A stretch of 64,000 bases of DNA from DYRG01 sp041161065 (GCA_041161065.1 JBEAVE010000009.1:62001-126000); one strand, 5' to 3'. Positions 18,197 to 27,776 are shown, numbered from the stretch's first letter. Notes: generated by a model from the sequence alone, not told the origin. Translations and numbers: made by a program.

Positions 18197-19069
18197 ATGG
18201 CACTTTCTTATGTTTTAATGACATCTGCGCGAAATGAAAGTAAATATATCGAAGGCGTTATAAAATCGGTTATTTCACAGCGCATTTTACCTAAGAAATG
18301 GGTAATTATTAGTGATGGTTCAACCGATAATACCGACGCAATTATCCAGCAATATGCAAAACAGCATTCTTTTATTCATTATTTGAGAACAGAACCCACG
18401 ATTGATCGTAATTTTGCGTCAAAAGTTTATGCTTTGAAAATAGGTTTGAAATTATTGGAAAATGAAGAATATGATATTATTGGTAATTTAGATGCAGATA
18501 TTACATTTGAAGCTCATTATTTTAGTGAAATTTTGAAAAGATTTGAAAATGATCCTCAGTTAGGAATTGTGGGCGGTGTTGCTTATGAAGATCATCAAGG
18601 AAAAATCATTCCCCAAGATAATGCAATGGAGTGGAATGTCGCGGGAGCAAATCAGAATTTTAGAAAGGCTTGTCATGAGCAAATTGGAGGGTATCGTCCT
18701 TTATTGCGTGGCGGAGAGGACGCATTAGCCGATTTAATGGCGAGAATGCACGGTTGGAAAGTGCAATCATTCCCCGAATTACATTTAATGCACCATCGTC
18801 ATGCAGGTACAGAAAAAGGGCACGTTTTGAAATCACGATATGGGTTAGGAAAATTGGATTATTCTTTTGGTTATCACCCCTTATTTGAAATCGCAAAATG
18901 TATTTTTAGAATTAAAGAAAAACCCTATTTCACGGGAAGTGCAGCAAGGTTTCTAGGCTATTTCGTGTCAATGGTTAAAAGAGAACCTTTGGCGATCCCA
19001 AAAGAAGTCGCTGCTTTTTTGAGAACAGAACAGTTACAGCGTTTAAAAAATACTTTTAGAGGAAAATAA
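18197..19069 (+). CDS. Family 2 glycosyltransferase
   Basis: A 290-residue GT-A enzyme: SYVLMTSARNESKYIEGVI opens the fold, ISDGSTDNTDAI is the nucleotide site and IGNLDADITFE is the DxD metal-binding site. GGYRPLLRGGEDALADLMAR matches the GGED acceptor motif of GT2 enzymes. It lacks long hydrophobic segments, so it is probably a peripheral membrane protein. An AAGG site precedes ATG 18197. The gene after it (asparagine synthetase-like) begins 1 base beyond its stop. Confidence 0.9.
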   Translation: MALSYVLMTSARNESKYIEGVIKSVISQRILPKKWVIISDGSTDNTDAIIQQYAKQHSFIHYLRTEPTIDRNFASKVYALKIGLKLLENEEYDIIGNLDADITFEAHYFSEILKRFENDPQLGIVGGVAYEDHQGKIIPQDNAMEWNVAGANQNFRKACHEQIGGYRPLLRGGEDALADLMARMHGWKVQSFPELHLMHHRHAGTEKGHVLKSRYGLGKLDYSFGYHPLFEIAKCIFRIKEKPYFTGSAARFLGYFVSMVKREPLAIPKEVAAFLRTEQLQRLKNTFRGK

Positions 19070-19070
19070 T

Positions 19071-20912
19071 ATGTGTGGGGTTTGTGGAATTTGGCATTAT
19101 CAGTCCGAGAAAACAGTTGATCCGCAAACAATTGAAGTAATGAAACAGCGTTTAGAAAAACGCGGTCCTGATGATCAAGGAACTTATCTTGATGGTGCAT
19201 TAGGTTTGGGTTTCAGACGCTTAGCTATTATTGATTTGAGCGGCGGTCATCAACCCATGACAAATGCTCAAAAAGATTTGTGGTTAGTGTTTAATGGTGA
19301 AATCTATAATCATGAAAGTTTAAGAGAGGAACTGAAATCACGAGGTTGTCAATTTCGTACCCGTTCTGATACCGAAGTTCTTTTATATGCTTACCAAGAA
19401 TTTGGTGAAGAATGTGTCCACAAATTGAGAGGAATGTTTGCTTTTGTTGTTTGGGATTCAAAGAAACAACAATTATTTGCTGCAAGAGACCGTTTAGGAA
19501 TTAAACCGTTTTATTTCTATGATGATGGAGAAACATTTGTCTTTGCTTCCGAATTAAAAGCCTTGCGTGAAGGATTACCAAAGAAATTAGATTTGAATTT
19601 ATTTTCATTAGAACGATTCTTAACTTATCGTTATGTACCGGGTCCAGAAACCATGTGGAAAGGGGTTTCAAAATTACAACCCGGACATCGCTTAATTAAA
19701 ACAAAAAATAAACAATTAATTGAATCTTATTGGAAACCTTCTTTTGAGGATTACAATACAACCATTTCAACTGAGCAATATCTTGAACAACTAGAAAGGA
19801 TTTTATTTGAAACCGTTAAATTACATTTAGATGCAGATGTTCCTTTAGGTGTGCTATTAAGTGGCGGATTAGATTCAAGCACGATTTTAGCCTTTGCAAA
19901 AGCACAATCTAATAGCATCAAAGCGGCTTTCTCCATTGGTTTCAAACAGGGTGGTGAATTTGATGAAACACATTATGCAAAACAAGTTGCAGAACACTTT
20001 GGTATTGAACACGTTATTCTAAAAATAGATGAACAAGATTTTCTCAATGGATTACAAGATTTCATTTGGTTTCAAGATGAACCGCTTGCTGATCCAACCG
20101 GCTTGCCCTTATATTTGATTTGTCAAGAAGCAAAGAAAAGCGTTACAGTTTTGTTAAGTGGTGAAGGGGCAGATGAAATATTTACAGGGTATGATCGTTA
20201 TAAAATTGCACCCTTTCTAAATTGGAATTTACAGTTGTTTCAAGGGATTTCTAAAATGTTTTCATCTGGTTCTTATAAATCCCGTTTTCTGGGTGCTTTG
20301 ACAGAGAAAAATATGGCTGCAAAATGGCAAGCAGTTTCTTCATTAACTTCTTTAGATATGCGAAAGAATCTTTTAATGCCCGACATAGATTTCAAACAAG
20401 CAAATGAAGCCTTTTTAGAGGATTTGCAGAAACAATTAGCGGGTATTCAAAATCCGATTAATCAAATGCAAATGATGGATAGAAACATGTGGTTGCCAGA
20501 AAACATGCTCACAAAGAAAGATCGTATGACAATGGCGGCTTCTATTGAAGCGCGAGTTCCATTTCTAGATCATGTATTAGTGGAGTTTGGTTTGAAATTG
20601 CCGCCGTCTTTAAGATTGCATCATTTCACGGGGAAATGGGCGGTACGTCAAATTGTTAAAAATAAACTCCCAGAAAACATTACCAATCGCCGCAAAACAG
20701 GCTGGCCTATTCCATTAGGAACTTGGTTTAGAAATCAAATGAAATCGTTATCATACGACGTATTATTGGGAGAGCAAAGTCGGCAGCGGGGATTGTTTTC
20801 TCCTTCTGCATTAGAAAAAATTTTAGAAGAACATAACAAACAAACGGTTGATCATGGGCGTTTGATCTTTTTACTATTGTGCATGGAAATGTGGTTGCAA
20901 CAATATGCGTAA
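19071..20912 (+). CDS. asnB: Asparagine synthetase B-like glutamine amidotransferase
   Basis: A 613-residue two-domain enzyme. Cys2 is the catalytic nucleophile of the N-terminal glutaminase (MCGVCGIW; RGPDDQG; FNGEIYNH). The C-terminal synthetase domain has the ATP pyrophosphatase loop LLSGGLDSST and LLSGEGADEIFTGYDRY. Asparagine synthetases transfer ammonia from glutamine to an activated carboxylate. Copies embedded in polysaccharide clusters are believed to amidate uronic acid carboxyls, which fits a cluster that seems to make an amino-uronic sugar. True asparagine synthesis remains possible. It starts 1 base after the upstream stop. Confidence 0.9.
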   Translation: MCGVCGIWHYQSEKTVDPQTIEVMKQRLEKRGPDDQGTYLDGALGLGFRRLAIIDLSGGHQPMTNAQKDLWLVFNGEIYNHESLREELKSRGCQFRTRSDTEVLLYAYQEFGEECVHKLRGMFAFVVWDSKKQQLFAARDRLGIKPFYFYDDGETFVFASELKALREGLPKKLDLNLFSLERFLTYRYVPGPETMWKGVSKLQPGHRLIKTKNKQLIESYWKPSFEDYNTTISTEQYLEQLERILFETVKLHLDADVPLGVLLSGGLDSSTILAFAKAQSNSIKAAFSIGFKQGGEFDETHYAKQVAEHFGIEHVILKIDEQDFLNGLQDFIWFQDEPLADPTGLPLYLICQEAKKSVTVLLSGEGADEIFTGYDRYKIAPFLNWNLQLFQGISKMFSSGSYKSRFLGALTEKNMAAKWQAVSSLTSLDMRKNLLMPDIDFKQANEAFLEDLQKQLAGIQNPINQMQMMDRNMWLPENMLTKKDRMTMAASIEARVPFLDHVLVEFGLKLPPSLRLHHFTGKWAVRQIVKNKLPENITNRRKTGWPIPLGTWFRNQMKSLSYDVLLGEQSRQRGLFSPSALEKILEEHNKQTVDHGRLIFLLLCMEMWLQQYA

Positions 20913-20943
20913 TTTATAACGAAATATTTTTGAGGAATAACAA

Positions 20944-22008
20944 ATGAAAGTAGGTTTAGTTGGTTGTGGTGTCATTGCAGCAACACACGCAATGGTTTTG
21001 AAGAAAATCAAATCCCAAGCGCATTTGGTGGTTTGTGATGCGAATATAGAAACAGCGCGTCAGTTTGCTCAAAAGATTCATGCGCAAGGGGGTGTTTATA
21101 CAACAATAGAGGAACTTTTAGAACAAGAACGTCCCGATATGGTGCATATTTTAACACCGGTTTCAAATCATTTTGATGCCGCTCAAAAAGCCTTGCAAGC
21201 GGGTTGTCATGTGTATTTGGAGAAACCCCTCACAGAAACCCCTGAACAGTTTCGCCAATTAAATGAACTGGCAAAAGAACGCAACCGTATTTTAGCCATT
21301 GGTTATAGCACGTTAGGCATGCCAGTGGTTATGAAAGCAAAACAGCTAATTGAAACGGGTAAATTAGGGCGTTTAATTGCGGTTCATTGCGATTTCATGT
21401 GCGCGTGGGAGGGGAATAGCATTCCCGATGGAAAACCCGACCATTGGGCTTACACGTCCAAAGGCGGCGTTCTTCAAAATATGGTTGATCACCCCGCGAG
21501 TTTAATTGTCGATGTTTTAGATGCGCCAGAAACCTTGCAATATAAATATCATTATGGGCATAGAAACTTATTGCCACACAACCGCCCTGATTTATTACAT
21601 ATCAGTATGCAAAACGCCGATCAAATGGGTTCTTTTACGCTTTCTTTAGGACATGGAAATGGGCATCGCGTGGCGAATTATTATTTAGAGAAAGGTACGA
21701 TTACAATTGATATGACGCGGCAGCTTTTTAATTTAATTCAAGGAAGCGGTCCTCCTAATGTCATTAAGAAAACACTTTCAGGCATTACAAGTGGGTTTGC
21801 ATCGGCAGGCGGTTCGATTGGAAATGTCTTTAAAGTTGCAACCGGTAAATTGCGTAAAGCTCCGGGTATTTTTAACTTGATAGAAAACTTCTACCAAACG
21901 ATTGAAGGACGCTCTCGTTTAATTGTGAGAGAAAATGTTGCATTTCAAATGACGCAAATGTTAGATGACATTTGGACTGATATAAACAACCACCCATTGC
22001 AAGATTAA
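20944..22008 (+). CDS. Gfo/Idh/MocA-family oxidoreductase (second copy)
   Basis: A 354-residue NAD(P)-binding oxidoreductase. VGLVGCGVIAATHAMVL is the Rossmann start, VYLEKPLTETPEQF holds the EKP motif and IGYSTLGMP follows. The central part, GGVLQNMVDHPASLIVDVL, carries the Gly-Gly-...-Asp-His pattern that often holds the catalytic His. Compared with the 8023-9060 paralogue its C-terminal domain is longer and differently built, suggesting another substrate. GAGGAA lies before ATG 20944. An SDR gene follows 18 bases after the stop. Confidence 0.88.
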   Translation: MKVGLVGCGVIAATHAMVLKKIKSQAHLVVCDANIETARQFAQKIHAQGGVYTTIEELLEQERPDMVHILTPVSNHFDAAQKALQAGCHVYLEKPLTETPEQFRQLNELAKERNRILAIGYSTLGMPVVMKAKQLIETGKLGRLIAVHCDFMCAWEGNSIPDGKPDHWAYTSKGGVLQNMVDHPASLIVDVLDAPETLQYKYHYGHRNLLPHNRPDLLHISMQNADQMGSFTLSLGHGNGHRVANYYLEKGTITIDMTRQLFNLIQGSGPPNVIKKTLSGITSGFASAGGSIGNVFKVATGKLRKAPGIFNLIENFYQTIEGRSRLIVRENVAFQMTQMLDDIWTDINNHPLQD

Positions 22009-22026
22009 AACAAGGAGAACTTATTT

Positions 22027-22986
22027 ATGAAAATTTTGATTACAGGTTTTTCTGGATTTGTCGGGCATCAAGTGGCAGAAATGCTTAAAAATCAAGGTCA
22101 TACTTTACGCATCTTATTGCACCGTCACACAATTACGCGCAAAGAATATAAAGCATTGGGCGATGTTGAAGTGATTTGGGGCACATTTCATAAACCTGAA
22201 ATAGTACAGCAAGCGGTGGCTAATGTTGATGTGGTTATTCATAGTGCTTGGTCGTTTAGCAAACCTAATGCAATTCGCCCCACTGTGAATGAGCAAGGTA
22301 CACGTTTGTTATTTGAGGAAAGTGTGAAAGCAGGTGTGAAGAAATTTATATTTCTCAGTTCTGTTGCTGTGTATGGAATGCAACCTCAAAATCAAGAAAT
22401 GATTTCTGAACAATCAACCTTAGCAAAAGGTGAACAAGCGGATTTCGTTTATCCCGCTGAAAAGATTGCAATGGAGAATTGGTTACAAGAGCAAAATCGT
22501 CAAAATATGGCTCTAATTATTTATCGCCCCGGACCTATTTTTAGCGAAAGCAAAGGACCTGTTAAAGGAACTTTCAAACTCGCTTTCTGGCGGTTTGGAT
22601 TAAATATTGGAAATGGTAAAAATCGCATGGCTTATATTCATGTAAAAGATGTTGCAAATGCGATTGCTTTAGGGGTAGAAAAAGCCCAAGATAATGATGT
22701 GTTTAATCTTGTTTCAACTGAGCAATTAACCTTAAAGCAATGGATTCAAGTTTGGGGACGTTATAAAGGTTTGAATTTGCGAGCCGTTTTTTTACCACCA
22801 ACGTTAATGCGCATTATGGATAAAGGCGTAAAGTTGCTTAAAAAAATCTTAGGAAAATCAGGTGGCGGTGACATAGAATATGTTATAGCAACATCGACCC
22901 GTGATATGATTTATAGCAATGAACAACTGAAACAAAAATTGCAATGGTCTGATGATTTGACAGCGCGTTACACTAAGCTAATCTAG
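22027..22986 (+). CDS. NAD-dependent epimerase/dehydratase (SDR)
   Basis: A 319-residue SDR with ITGFSGFVGHQVAE as the dinucleotide-binding motif and FLSSVAVYG as the Ser region. FVYPAEKIAMENW holds a Tyr-x-x-x-Lys pair (YPAEK) at the usual place. RPGPIF and AYIHVKDVANAI are typical of the extended family. It is likely a sugar-nucleotide reductase or epimerase acting with the adjacent oxidoreductase. An AAGGAG ribosome binding site precedes ATG 22027. A hairpin follows the gene. Confidence 0.88.
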   Translation: MKILITGFSGFVGHQVAEMLKNQGHTLRILLHRHTITRKEYKALGDVEVIWGTFHKPEIVQQAVANVDVVIHSAWSFSKPNAIRPTVNEQGTRLLFEESVKAGVKKFIFLSSVAVYGMQPQNQEMISEQSTLAKGEQADFVYPAEKIAMENWLQEQNRQNMALIIYRPGPIFSESKGPVKGTFKLAFWRFGLNIGNGKNRMAYIHVKDVANAIALGVEKAQDNDVFNLVSTEQLTLKQWIQVWGRYKGLNLRAVFLPPTLMRIMDKGVKLLKKILGKSGGGDIEYVIATSTRDMIYSNEQLKQKLQWSDDLTARYTKLI

Positions 22987-22996
22987 TATTCAACTA

Positions 22997-23018
22997 AAGG
23001 GCATAAGCAAATGCCCTT
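22997..23018 (+). terminator. Hairpin between SDR and glycosyltransferase genes
   Basis: AAGGGCAT pairs perfectly with ATGCCCTT around a 6-base loop, 11 bases after the upstream stop, followed by TAATATTT. The T run is interrupted, so it may be a weak terminator or an mRNA processing/stability hairpin. Confidence 0.45.
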
Positions 23019-23040
23019 AATATTTGAGAGGAACACGATA

Positions 23041-24204
23041 ATGTCAAATCGTATTGCAATGGTGGTATTTTCTTATTATCCAGCCGATCCGCGCCCTCGC
23101 CGTGAAGCGGAAGCGTTGATTGATGCGGGGTTTGAAGTGGATATGATTTGTTTGCGCAATAAAACAGAAACCAAACAAGAAACGGTGCATGGCGTTAATA
23201 TTTATCGCTTGCCTCTTCAAAAGAAAAGGGGAGGAAAAATTCGTTATTTGTGGGAGTATGCGTATTTTGGTTTTTTAGCATTTCTGAAATTAACAATATT
23301 GCATTTTCAAAAGAAGTACCAAATTATTCATGTTCATAATATGCCAGATGTATTGGTTTTTACTGCTTTAATTCCGCGTTTGTTGGGAACAAAAGTTATT
23401 TTAGATTTACATGATCCAATGCCAGAAGTTTTTATTGCAAAGTACAATCTACCAGAACACCATTTTATTATTCGTGTATTACGATTTTTGGAGAAACTAA
23501 GCATTGGTTTTTCTCATCAAGTTTTAACACCTAATTTGGCATTTGAAAAACTGTTTGTTTCACGAAGTTGCAAACAAAATAAAATCCAAGTGTTAATGAA
23601 TTCTCCTGATGAAAGCATTTTTACGCCTAGAAATCTTGGTACAAAATCGGATCAATTTATCGTTATGTATCATGGAACAATCGTTGAAAGAAATGGATTG
23701 GATACGGCTTTGTATGCAATTGCAAAACTAAAAGAAAAAATCCCTCATTTAATATTTCAAGTATATGGAGAAGGCGATTTTGTTTCTCGCTTTTTGGAAA
23801 TCCGTAAAGAATTGCAATTAGAAAATATCGTTCAATATTATGGTCATACATCATTAGAAAAGATTGCAATGGCATTAGAACAAGCGCATTTGGGTGTTAT
23901 TCCAAATAAGTTAAGTCCTTTTACTCAAATCAATATGCCGACGCGGATTTTTGAGTGTTTGAAAATGAATAAACCAGTCATTGCACCGCGAACCCATGGG
24001 ATATTAGATTATTTTAATGAAAATAACCTATTTTTCTTCACACCTGATGATGTAGATGATTTAGCCCGTGTTATGTTGGAAATATATGAAAATCCTGAAC
24101 GTAGAGAAATGGTTTTAAAGGCTGGAATTAAAGTATTTGAACCGCATGCGTGGACAAATGAAAAACAGCATCTTATTAAATTAGTTCAACGTTTCGTTTC
24201 GTGA
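23041..24204 (+). CDS. Family 4 glycosyltransferase
   Basis: A 387-residue GT-B enzyme. The N-terminus has VVFSYYPADPRPRREAEAL and IIHVHNMPDVLVFTA, then VILDLHDPMPE. The donor half has VMYHGTIVERNGLDTALYAI, and YGEGDF. LGVIPNKLSPFTQINMPTRIFECLKMNKPVIAPRT is the region of the E-x7-E site, here partly altered. It probably adds a sugar to the repeat unit. ATG 23041 is chosen because GAGAGGAA lies about 8 bases upstream; the longer frame from 23011 begins inside the hairpin. Confidence 0.88.
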   Translation: MSNRIAMVVFSYYPADPRPRREAEALIDAGFEVDMICLRNKTETKQETVHGVNIYRLPLQKKRGGKIRYLWEYAYFGFLAFLKLTILHFQKKYQIIHVHNMPDVLVFTALIPRLLGTKVILDLHDPMPEVFIAKYNLPEHHFIIRVLRFLEKLSIGFSHQVLTPNLAFEKLFVSRSCKQNKIQVLMNSPDESIFTPRNLGTKSDQFIVMYHGTIVERNGLDTALYAIAKLKEKIPHLIFQVYGEGDFVSRFLEIRKELQLENIVQYYGHTSLEKIAMALEQAHLGVIPNKLSPFTQINMPTRIFECLKMNKPVIAPRTHGILDYFNENNLFFFTPDDVDDLARVMLEIYENPERREMVLKAGIKVFEPHAWTNEKQHLIKLVQRFVS

Positions 24205-24211
24205 GTATTTT

Positions 24212-26167
24212 ATGTTAAGAAAAATTGCTTTTTTTATTATTTTATTTGTTTCTGAAACGGTTTTTGCGAATCCGACTGTTTTAATGATTGGCGATGAAAC
24301 AAATACCATTTATCATCAACAATTAGAACTGGTGAGTCGTTTTTATGGCTTTACTGTGCAAAATGTGCCGTCAAATTTAGAACAACTCCCTAGCAACGAA
24401 GACATATTTTTGTTAGTTTTAACAGAGCAAAGTATTAACAAAATTCCTGCAAAAATTTTCTTTGAAATTGTCCAACATAAATTCCCTAAAATACCCGTTT
24501 TTGTTTTAGGACTGACAAATAAAACACCTCAAAATATTTTGGTCGATTGGAGTCAAGGAAAAATAAATAATATTCAAGCAACCTCAAACAATTTTGAAGG
24601 ATTTTATCAAATAGAAAAATCTCCTTTAACTCATCAATTAGGTGGAATAAAAACACCCTTTCAAAATAAACAAATAGCGGGCTTTGAATTTGCAGAACAA
24701 TCTTCTATAAAAACGTTGATTAATTTCATTTCAAAAGATAGTAAAAAGCTCCCATTTTTTATTAATCTTTCAACATTAAATCAAGAATTGTTTTTTCAGG
24801 CTTACGTTGAGCCTTCTCCATTGAATGGAAATCCTATTTGGCGTTTGAATTTGCGGCGATTTTTAGAAATTGCAGGCTTAATGATGCTTACCAAAACTTA
24901 TTGCAATGAGAAATGCTGGTACAGTGAAAGTTCTTATGCAAATTTAACAATTGACGATCCCTGGTTAGTTGAGCCTTATGGTTTATTGAATTATGAGAAA
25001 CTTTTAGAGGAAATGAATAAAACAAATTTCCACACAACGATTGGATTTGTACCTTGGAATTTTGACAGAGATCATCAAAAGAAGGTGATTGATATTTTTA
25101 AGCAAAATCCTCAATATTTTTCTTTAAGTGTGCATGGAAATAATCATGATCATCGAGAGTTTTATAAATACCAAACAGAAAAGGGCGATCCTTGGGTTGC
25201 AAAACCATTAGAACTTCAAGAAAAAAATATCCGTCAAGCTATTTCAAGAATGGAGCAATTCAAAACAAAAACGGGTTTGAATTACGATCCTGTTTTCATA
25301 TTTCCACATGAAATCGCGCCAGAACAAACATTAGGATTGCTGAAGAAATATAATTTTATTGCAACATTTAATGGTGGAAATATTCCATTAGAAAGCAAAG
25401 ACCCTATTGATCCTTTATTTTATTTTCGAGCAACAAGTTTAGATTTTGCAAACTTTACAAATGTTAATCGATATGGTGTAACGGAATATGAAGAACCTCA
25501 AATCGCCTTAGATTTATTTTTAGGTAATCCGATTTTGTTTTTTGAGCATATTATTTTGTTTGCAGAAGGGATTGATTCATTTAATAAAACCGCCTCAATA
25601 GTTAATCGTTTGCAACCGAAGATTAAATGGGCTGGATTGGGAGAAATTGCGCGGCATTTGTATCTTCAAAGAAAAATAAAAGAAAATACTTACCAAATAC
25701 AAATGTTAAGTTCAAGCATTCAATTAGAAAACAAAACGGAACAACCAGCTGTTTTTCATATCAGAAAACCTGAAACCGCTAAAACATTTAAGTTAGCATT
25801 AAATGGCGTTTCTCAGCCTTATGAACAACAGGATAATGAAATTATAACAACTATTTCTCTAGCTGCCCATTCATCTGCTCAGTTAGATTTTACTTATCCA
25901 AATGATTTGAATATTAAAGCAGAAGATGTTTCAAAGCCTAATTTTTCAATAAATTTTCTACGATGGATTTCTGATTTCAGAGATATTACCTTTTCAGGTA
26001 ATTTCATCGGGCAATATTTCATTCGCGCTTATTATGGTTCAGATGCTTATCAAGGTGGTTTCAAAGGTTTAGTATTAATGGGTTTAGGTGGATTAGTTAT
26101 TGCAATATTAATCATTTGGTATCCATTAAGAAAATATCGTCATTCTCGACATAAGGAATTGAAATGA
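24212..26167 (+). CDS. Secreted, membrane-anchored NodB-fold deacetylase-like protein
   Basis: A 651-residue protein I cannot assign to a named enzyme. Residues 1-19 form a signal peptide ending VFA. A region around 245-400 has a deacetylase-like arrangement: LTIDDPWLVEPYG (Asp-Asp), SLSVHGNNHDHREF (His-rich, like the HxxxH metal site) and FIFPHEIAPEQTLGLL. A beta-rich C-terminal part (about 500-600) precedes a transmembrane helix near 622-642 and a basic tail. The catalytic part would therefore sit in the periplasm, facing the assembled polymer, unlike the two cytoplasmic-looking deacetylases upstream. It overlaps the acetyltransferase gene by 4 bases. Confidence 0.65.
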   Translation: MLRKIAFFIILFVSETVFANPTVLMIGDETNTIYHQQLELVSRFYGFTVQNVPSNLEQLPSNEDIFLLVLTEQSINKIPAKIFFEIVQHKFPKIPVFVLGLTNKTPQNILVDWSQGKINNIQATSNNFEGFYQIEKSPLTHQLGGIKTPFQNKQIAGFEFAEQSSIKTLINFISKDSKKLPFFINLSTLNQELFFQAYVEPSPLNGNPIWRLNLRRFLEIAGLMMLTKTYCNEKCWYSESSYANLTIDDPWLVEPYGLLNYEKLLEEMNKTNFHTTIGFVPWNFDRDHQKKVIDIFKQNPQYFSLSVHGNNHDHREFYKYQTEKGDPWVAKPLELQEKNIRQAISRMEQFKTKTGLNYDPVFIFPHEIAPEQTLGLLKKYNFIATFNGGNIPLESKDPIDPLFYFRATSLDFANFTNVNRYGVTEYEEPQIALDLFLGNPILFFEHIILFAEGIDSFNKTASIVNRLQPKIKWAGLGEIARHLYLQRKIKENTYQIQMLSSSIQLENKTEQPAVFHIRKPETAKTFKLALNGVSQPYEQQDNEIITTISLAAHSSAQLDFTYPNDLNIKAEDVSKPNFSINFLRWISDFRDITFSGNFIGQYFIRAYYGSDAYQGGFKGLVLMGLGGLVIAILIIWYPLRKYRHSRHKELK

Positions 26168-26646
26168 ACTCTCCATTACAAAAGATTGCCCCTGATGTGA
26201 TAATCGGGGAAGGTGCAAAGGTTTTTGATTTTGTTAATTTGTATGGTTGTGAAATTGGAGAAAATAGTAAAGTTGGTACATTTGTAGAAATCCAACGTGG
26301 CGCAAAAATAGGTAAGAACTGCAAGATTTCTAGCCATAGTTTCATTTGTGAAGGCGTGACCATAGAAGATAATGTATTTGTCGGTCATAATGTAACGTTT
26401 ATAAATGATGTATTTCCTCGAGCAACTAATCCTGATGGTTCTTTACAAACAGCTGATGATTGGAAATGTGTTTCTACATTAGTGAAAAAGGGTGCATCGA
26501 TTGGTTCTAGCGTGACGATTTTATGTGGCATTACAATTGGAGAAAATGCGATTATTGGAGCGGGAAGTATGGTTACAAAAGATGTTCCGGCTAATTGTAT
26601 TGTGGCGGGTAATCCAGCAAAGATTTTAAGAAACCTCGAAAAATAA
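26164..26646 (+). CDS. Left-handed beta-helix acetyltransferase (WlbB/WbpD-like)
   Basis: A 160-residue hexapeptide-repeat enzyme with the I-G-E-N-x-x-I/V-G pattern repeated along its length (CEIGENSKVGT, AKIGKNCKISS, VTIEDNVFVGH, ITIGENAIIGA) and GNPAKILR at the end. FINDVFPRATNPDGSL is characteristic of WlbB/WbpD, the N-acetyltransferases acting on UDP-GlcNAc(3NH2)A. Together with the oxidoreductase and the DegT aminotransferase 14 bases downstream it completes a 3-acetamido sugar route. The start overlaps the upstream stop by 4 bases. Confidence 0.9.
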   Translation: MNSPLQKIAPDVIIGEGAKVFDFVNLYGCEIGENSKVGTFVEIQRGAKIGKNCKISSHSFICEGVTIEDNVFVGHNVTFINDVFPRATNPDGSLQTADDWKCVSTLVKKGASIGSSVTILCGITIGENAIIGAGSMVTKDVPANCIVAGNPAKILRNLEK

Positions 26647-26659
26647 AGGAAGATATAAA

Positions 26660-27763
26660 ATGAAAGTCCCTTTTCTTGATTTGAAAGCGCAATATTTAAC
26701 GATTAAAGATGAAATCGCGGAAGCATTGCAAAAAGTATTAGATACGACTGCATTTGCAGGCGGTCCGTTTGTGGCAGAATTTGAGAAAGCATTTGCTCCT
26801 TTTTGCCAAGTAAATCATGCGGTTGGCGTTGGCAATGGCACGGACGCTTTATGGGTTGCATTAATTGGTTTAGGTATTGGAAAAGGTGATGAAGTTATTA
26901 CAGCAGTAAATACTTTTATTGCAACGGCAGAAGCCATTAGTTATTGTGGAGCAAAACCGGTTTTTGTCGATGTAGAACCAGAAACCTTTAATTTAGACCC
27001 AGCGCAAATTGAATTGGCGATTACACCGAAAACAAAAGCAATTATTCCAGTGCATTTGTACGGACAAATGGCGAATATGCAACCGATATTAGAAATTGCA
27101 AAGAAACACGGTTTGTTTGTAATAGAAGATGCTTCCCAAGCGCATGGTGCAGAATATAATGGAAAACGGGCTGGTTCTTTAGGAGATGCGGGTTGTTTTA
27201 GTTTCTATCCGGGAAAGAATTTAGGTGCATACGGAGAAGCGGGTGCAGTGGTTTCAAATAATAGTGAAACAGTAGAGAAAATGCGTATGTTTCGTGATCA
27301 CGGTCAGAAACAAAAATACTATCATGGCATGGTGGGTTGGAACGCGAGAATGGACGGATTTCAAGGGGCGGTTTTAAGTGTGAAATTAAAACATTTGTCC
27401 GCGTGGACAGAAGCACGTCGTGCCCATGCAAAGAAATATAATGAATTATTAGCTAATGTGGCGGGGGTAACTTTAGCAAAAGAACAAAGCTGGGCGAAAC
27501 ACGTTTATCACATTTATCCCATCTTTGTAGAAAAACGTGAGGAACTTATGCAATATTTGGGAGGAAAAGGGATTGCAACAGGTATTCATTATCCTATCCC
27601 TTTGCATTTGCAAGAAGCCTATCAAGAATTAGGTTACAAAGCGGGACAATTTCCTATCGCAGAAGGTTTGGCAGCAAAGCAAGTTTCTTTACCGATGTTT
27701 GCCGAATTAACTGATGAGCAAATTGAATATGTTGCATCTGAAATTAAGCAATTTCTAGCTTAA
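26660..27763 (+). CDS. DegT/DnrJ/EryC1/StrS aminotransferase (WlbC/WbpE-like)
   Basis: A 367-residue PLP enzyme. VPFLDLKAQY is the usual start, GVGNGTDALWVAL binds the cofactor phosphate, and EDASQAHGAEYNGKRAGSLG is the conserved Asp-Gln region. FSFYPGKNLGAYGEAGA carries the lysine that forms the internal aldimine. It transfers an amino group to a 3-keto (or 4-keto) nucleotide sugar. Clustering directly with the WlbB-like acetyltransferase favours the 3-amino pathway for UDP-GlcNAc3NAcA. AAGGAAG lies before ATG 26660, and a terminator follows. Confidence 0.92.
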   Translation: MKVPFLDLKAQYLTIKDEIAEALQKVLDTTAFAGGPFVAEFEKAFAPFCQVNHAVGVGNGTDALWVALIGLGIGKGDEVITAVNTFIATAEAISYCGAKPVFVDVEPETFNLDPAQIELAITPKTKAIIPVHLYGQMANMQPILEIAKKHGLFVIEDASQAHGAEYNGKRAGSLGDAGCFSFYPGKNLGAYGEAGAVVSNNSETVEKMRMFRDHGQKQKYYHGMVGWNARMDGFQGAVLSVKLKHLSAWTEARRAHAKKYNELLANVAGVTLAKEQSWAKHVYHIYPIFVEKREELMQYLGGKGIATGIHYPIPLHLQEAYQELGYKAGQFPIAEGLAAKQVSLPMFAELTDEQIEYVASEIKQFLA

Positions 27764-27776
27764 TTTTTCTTCAAAT

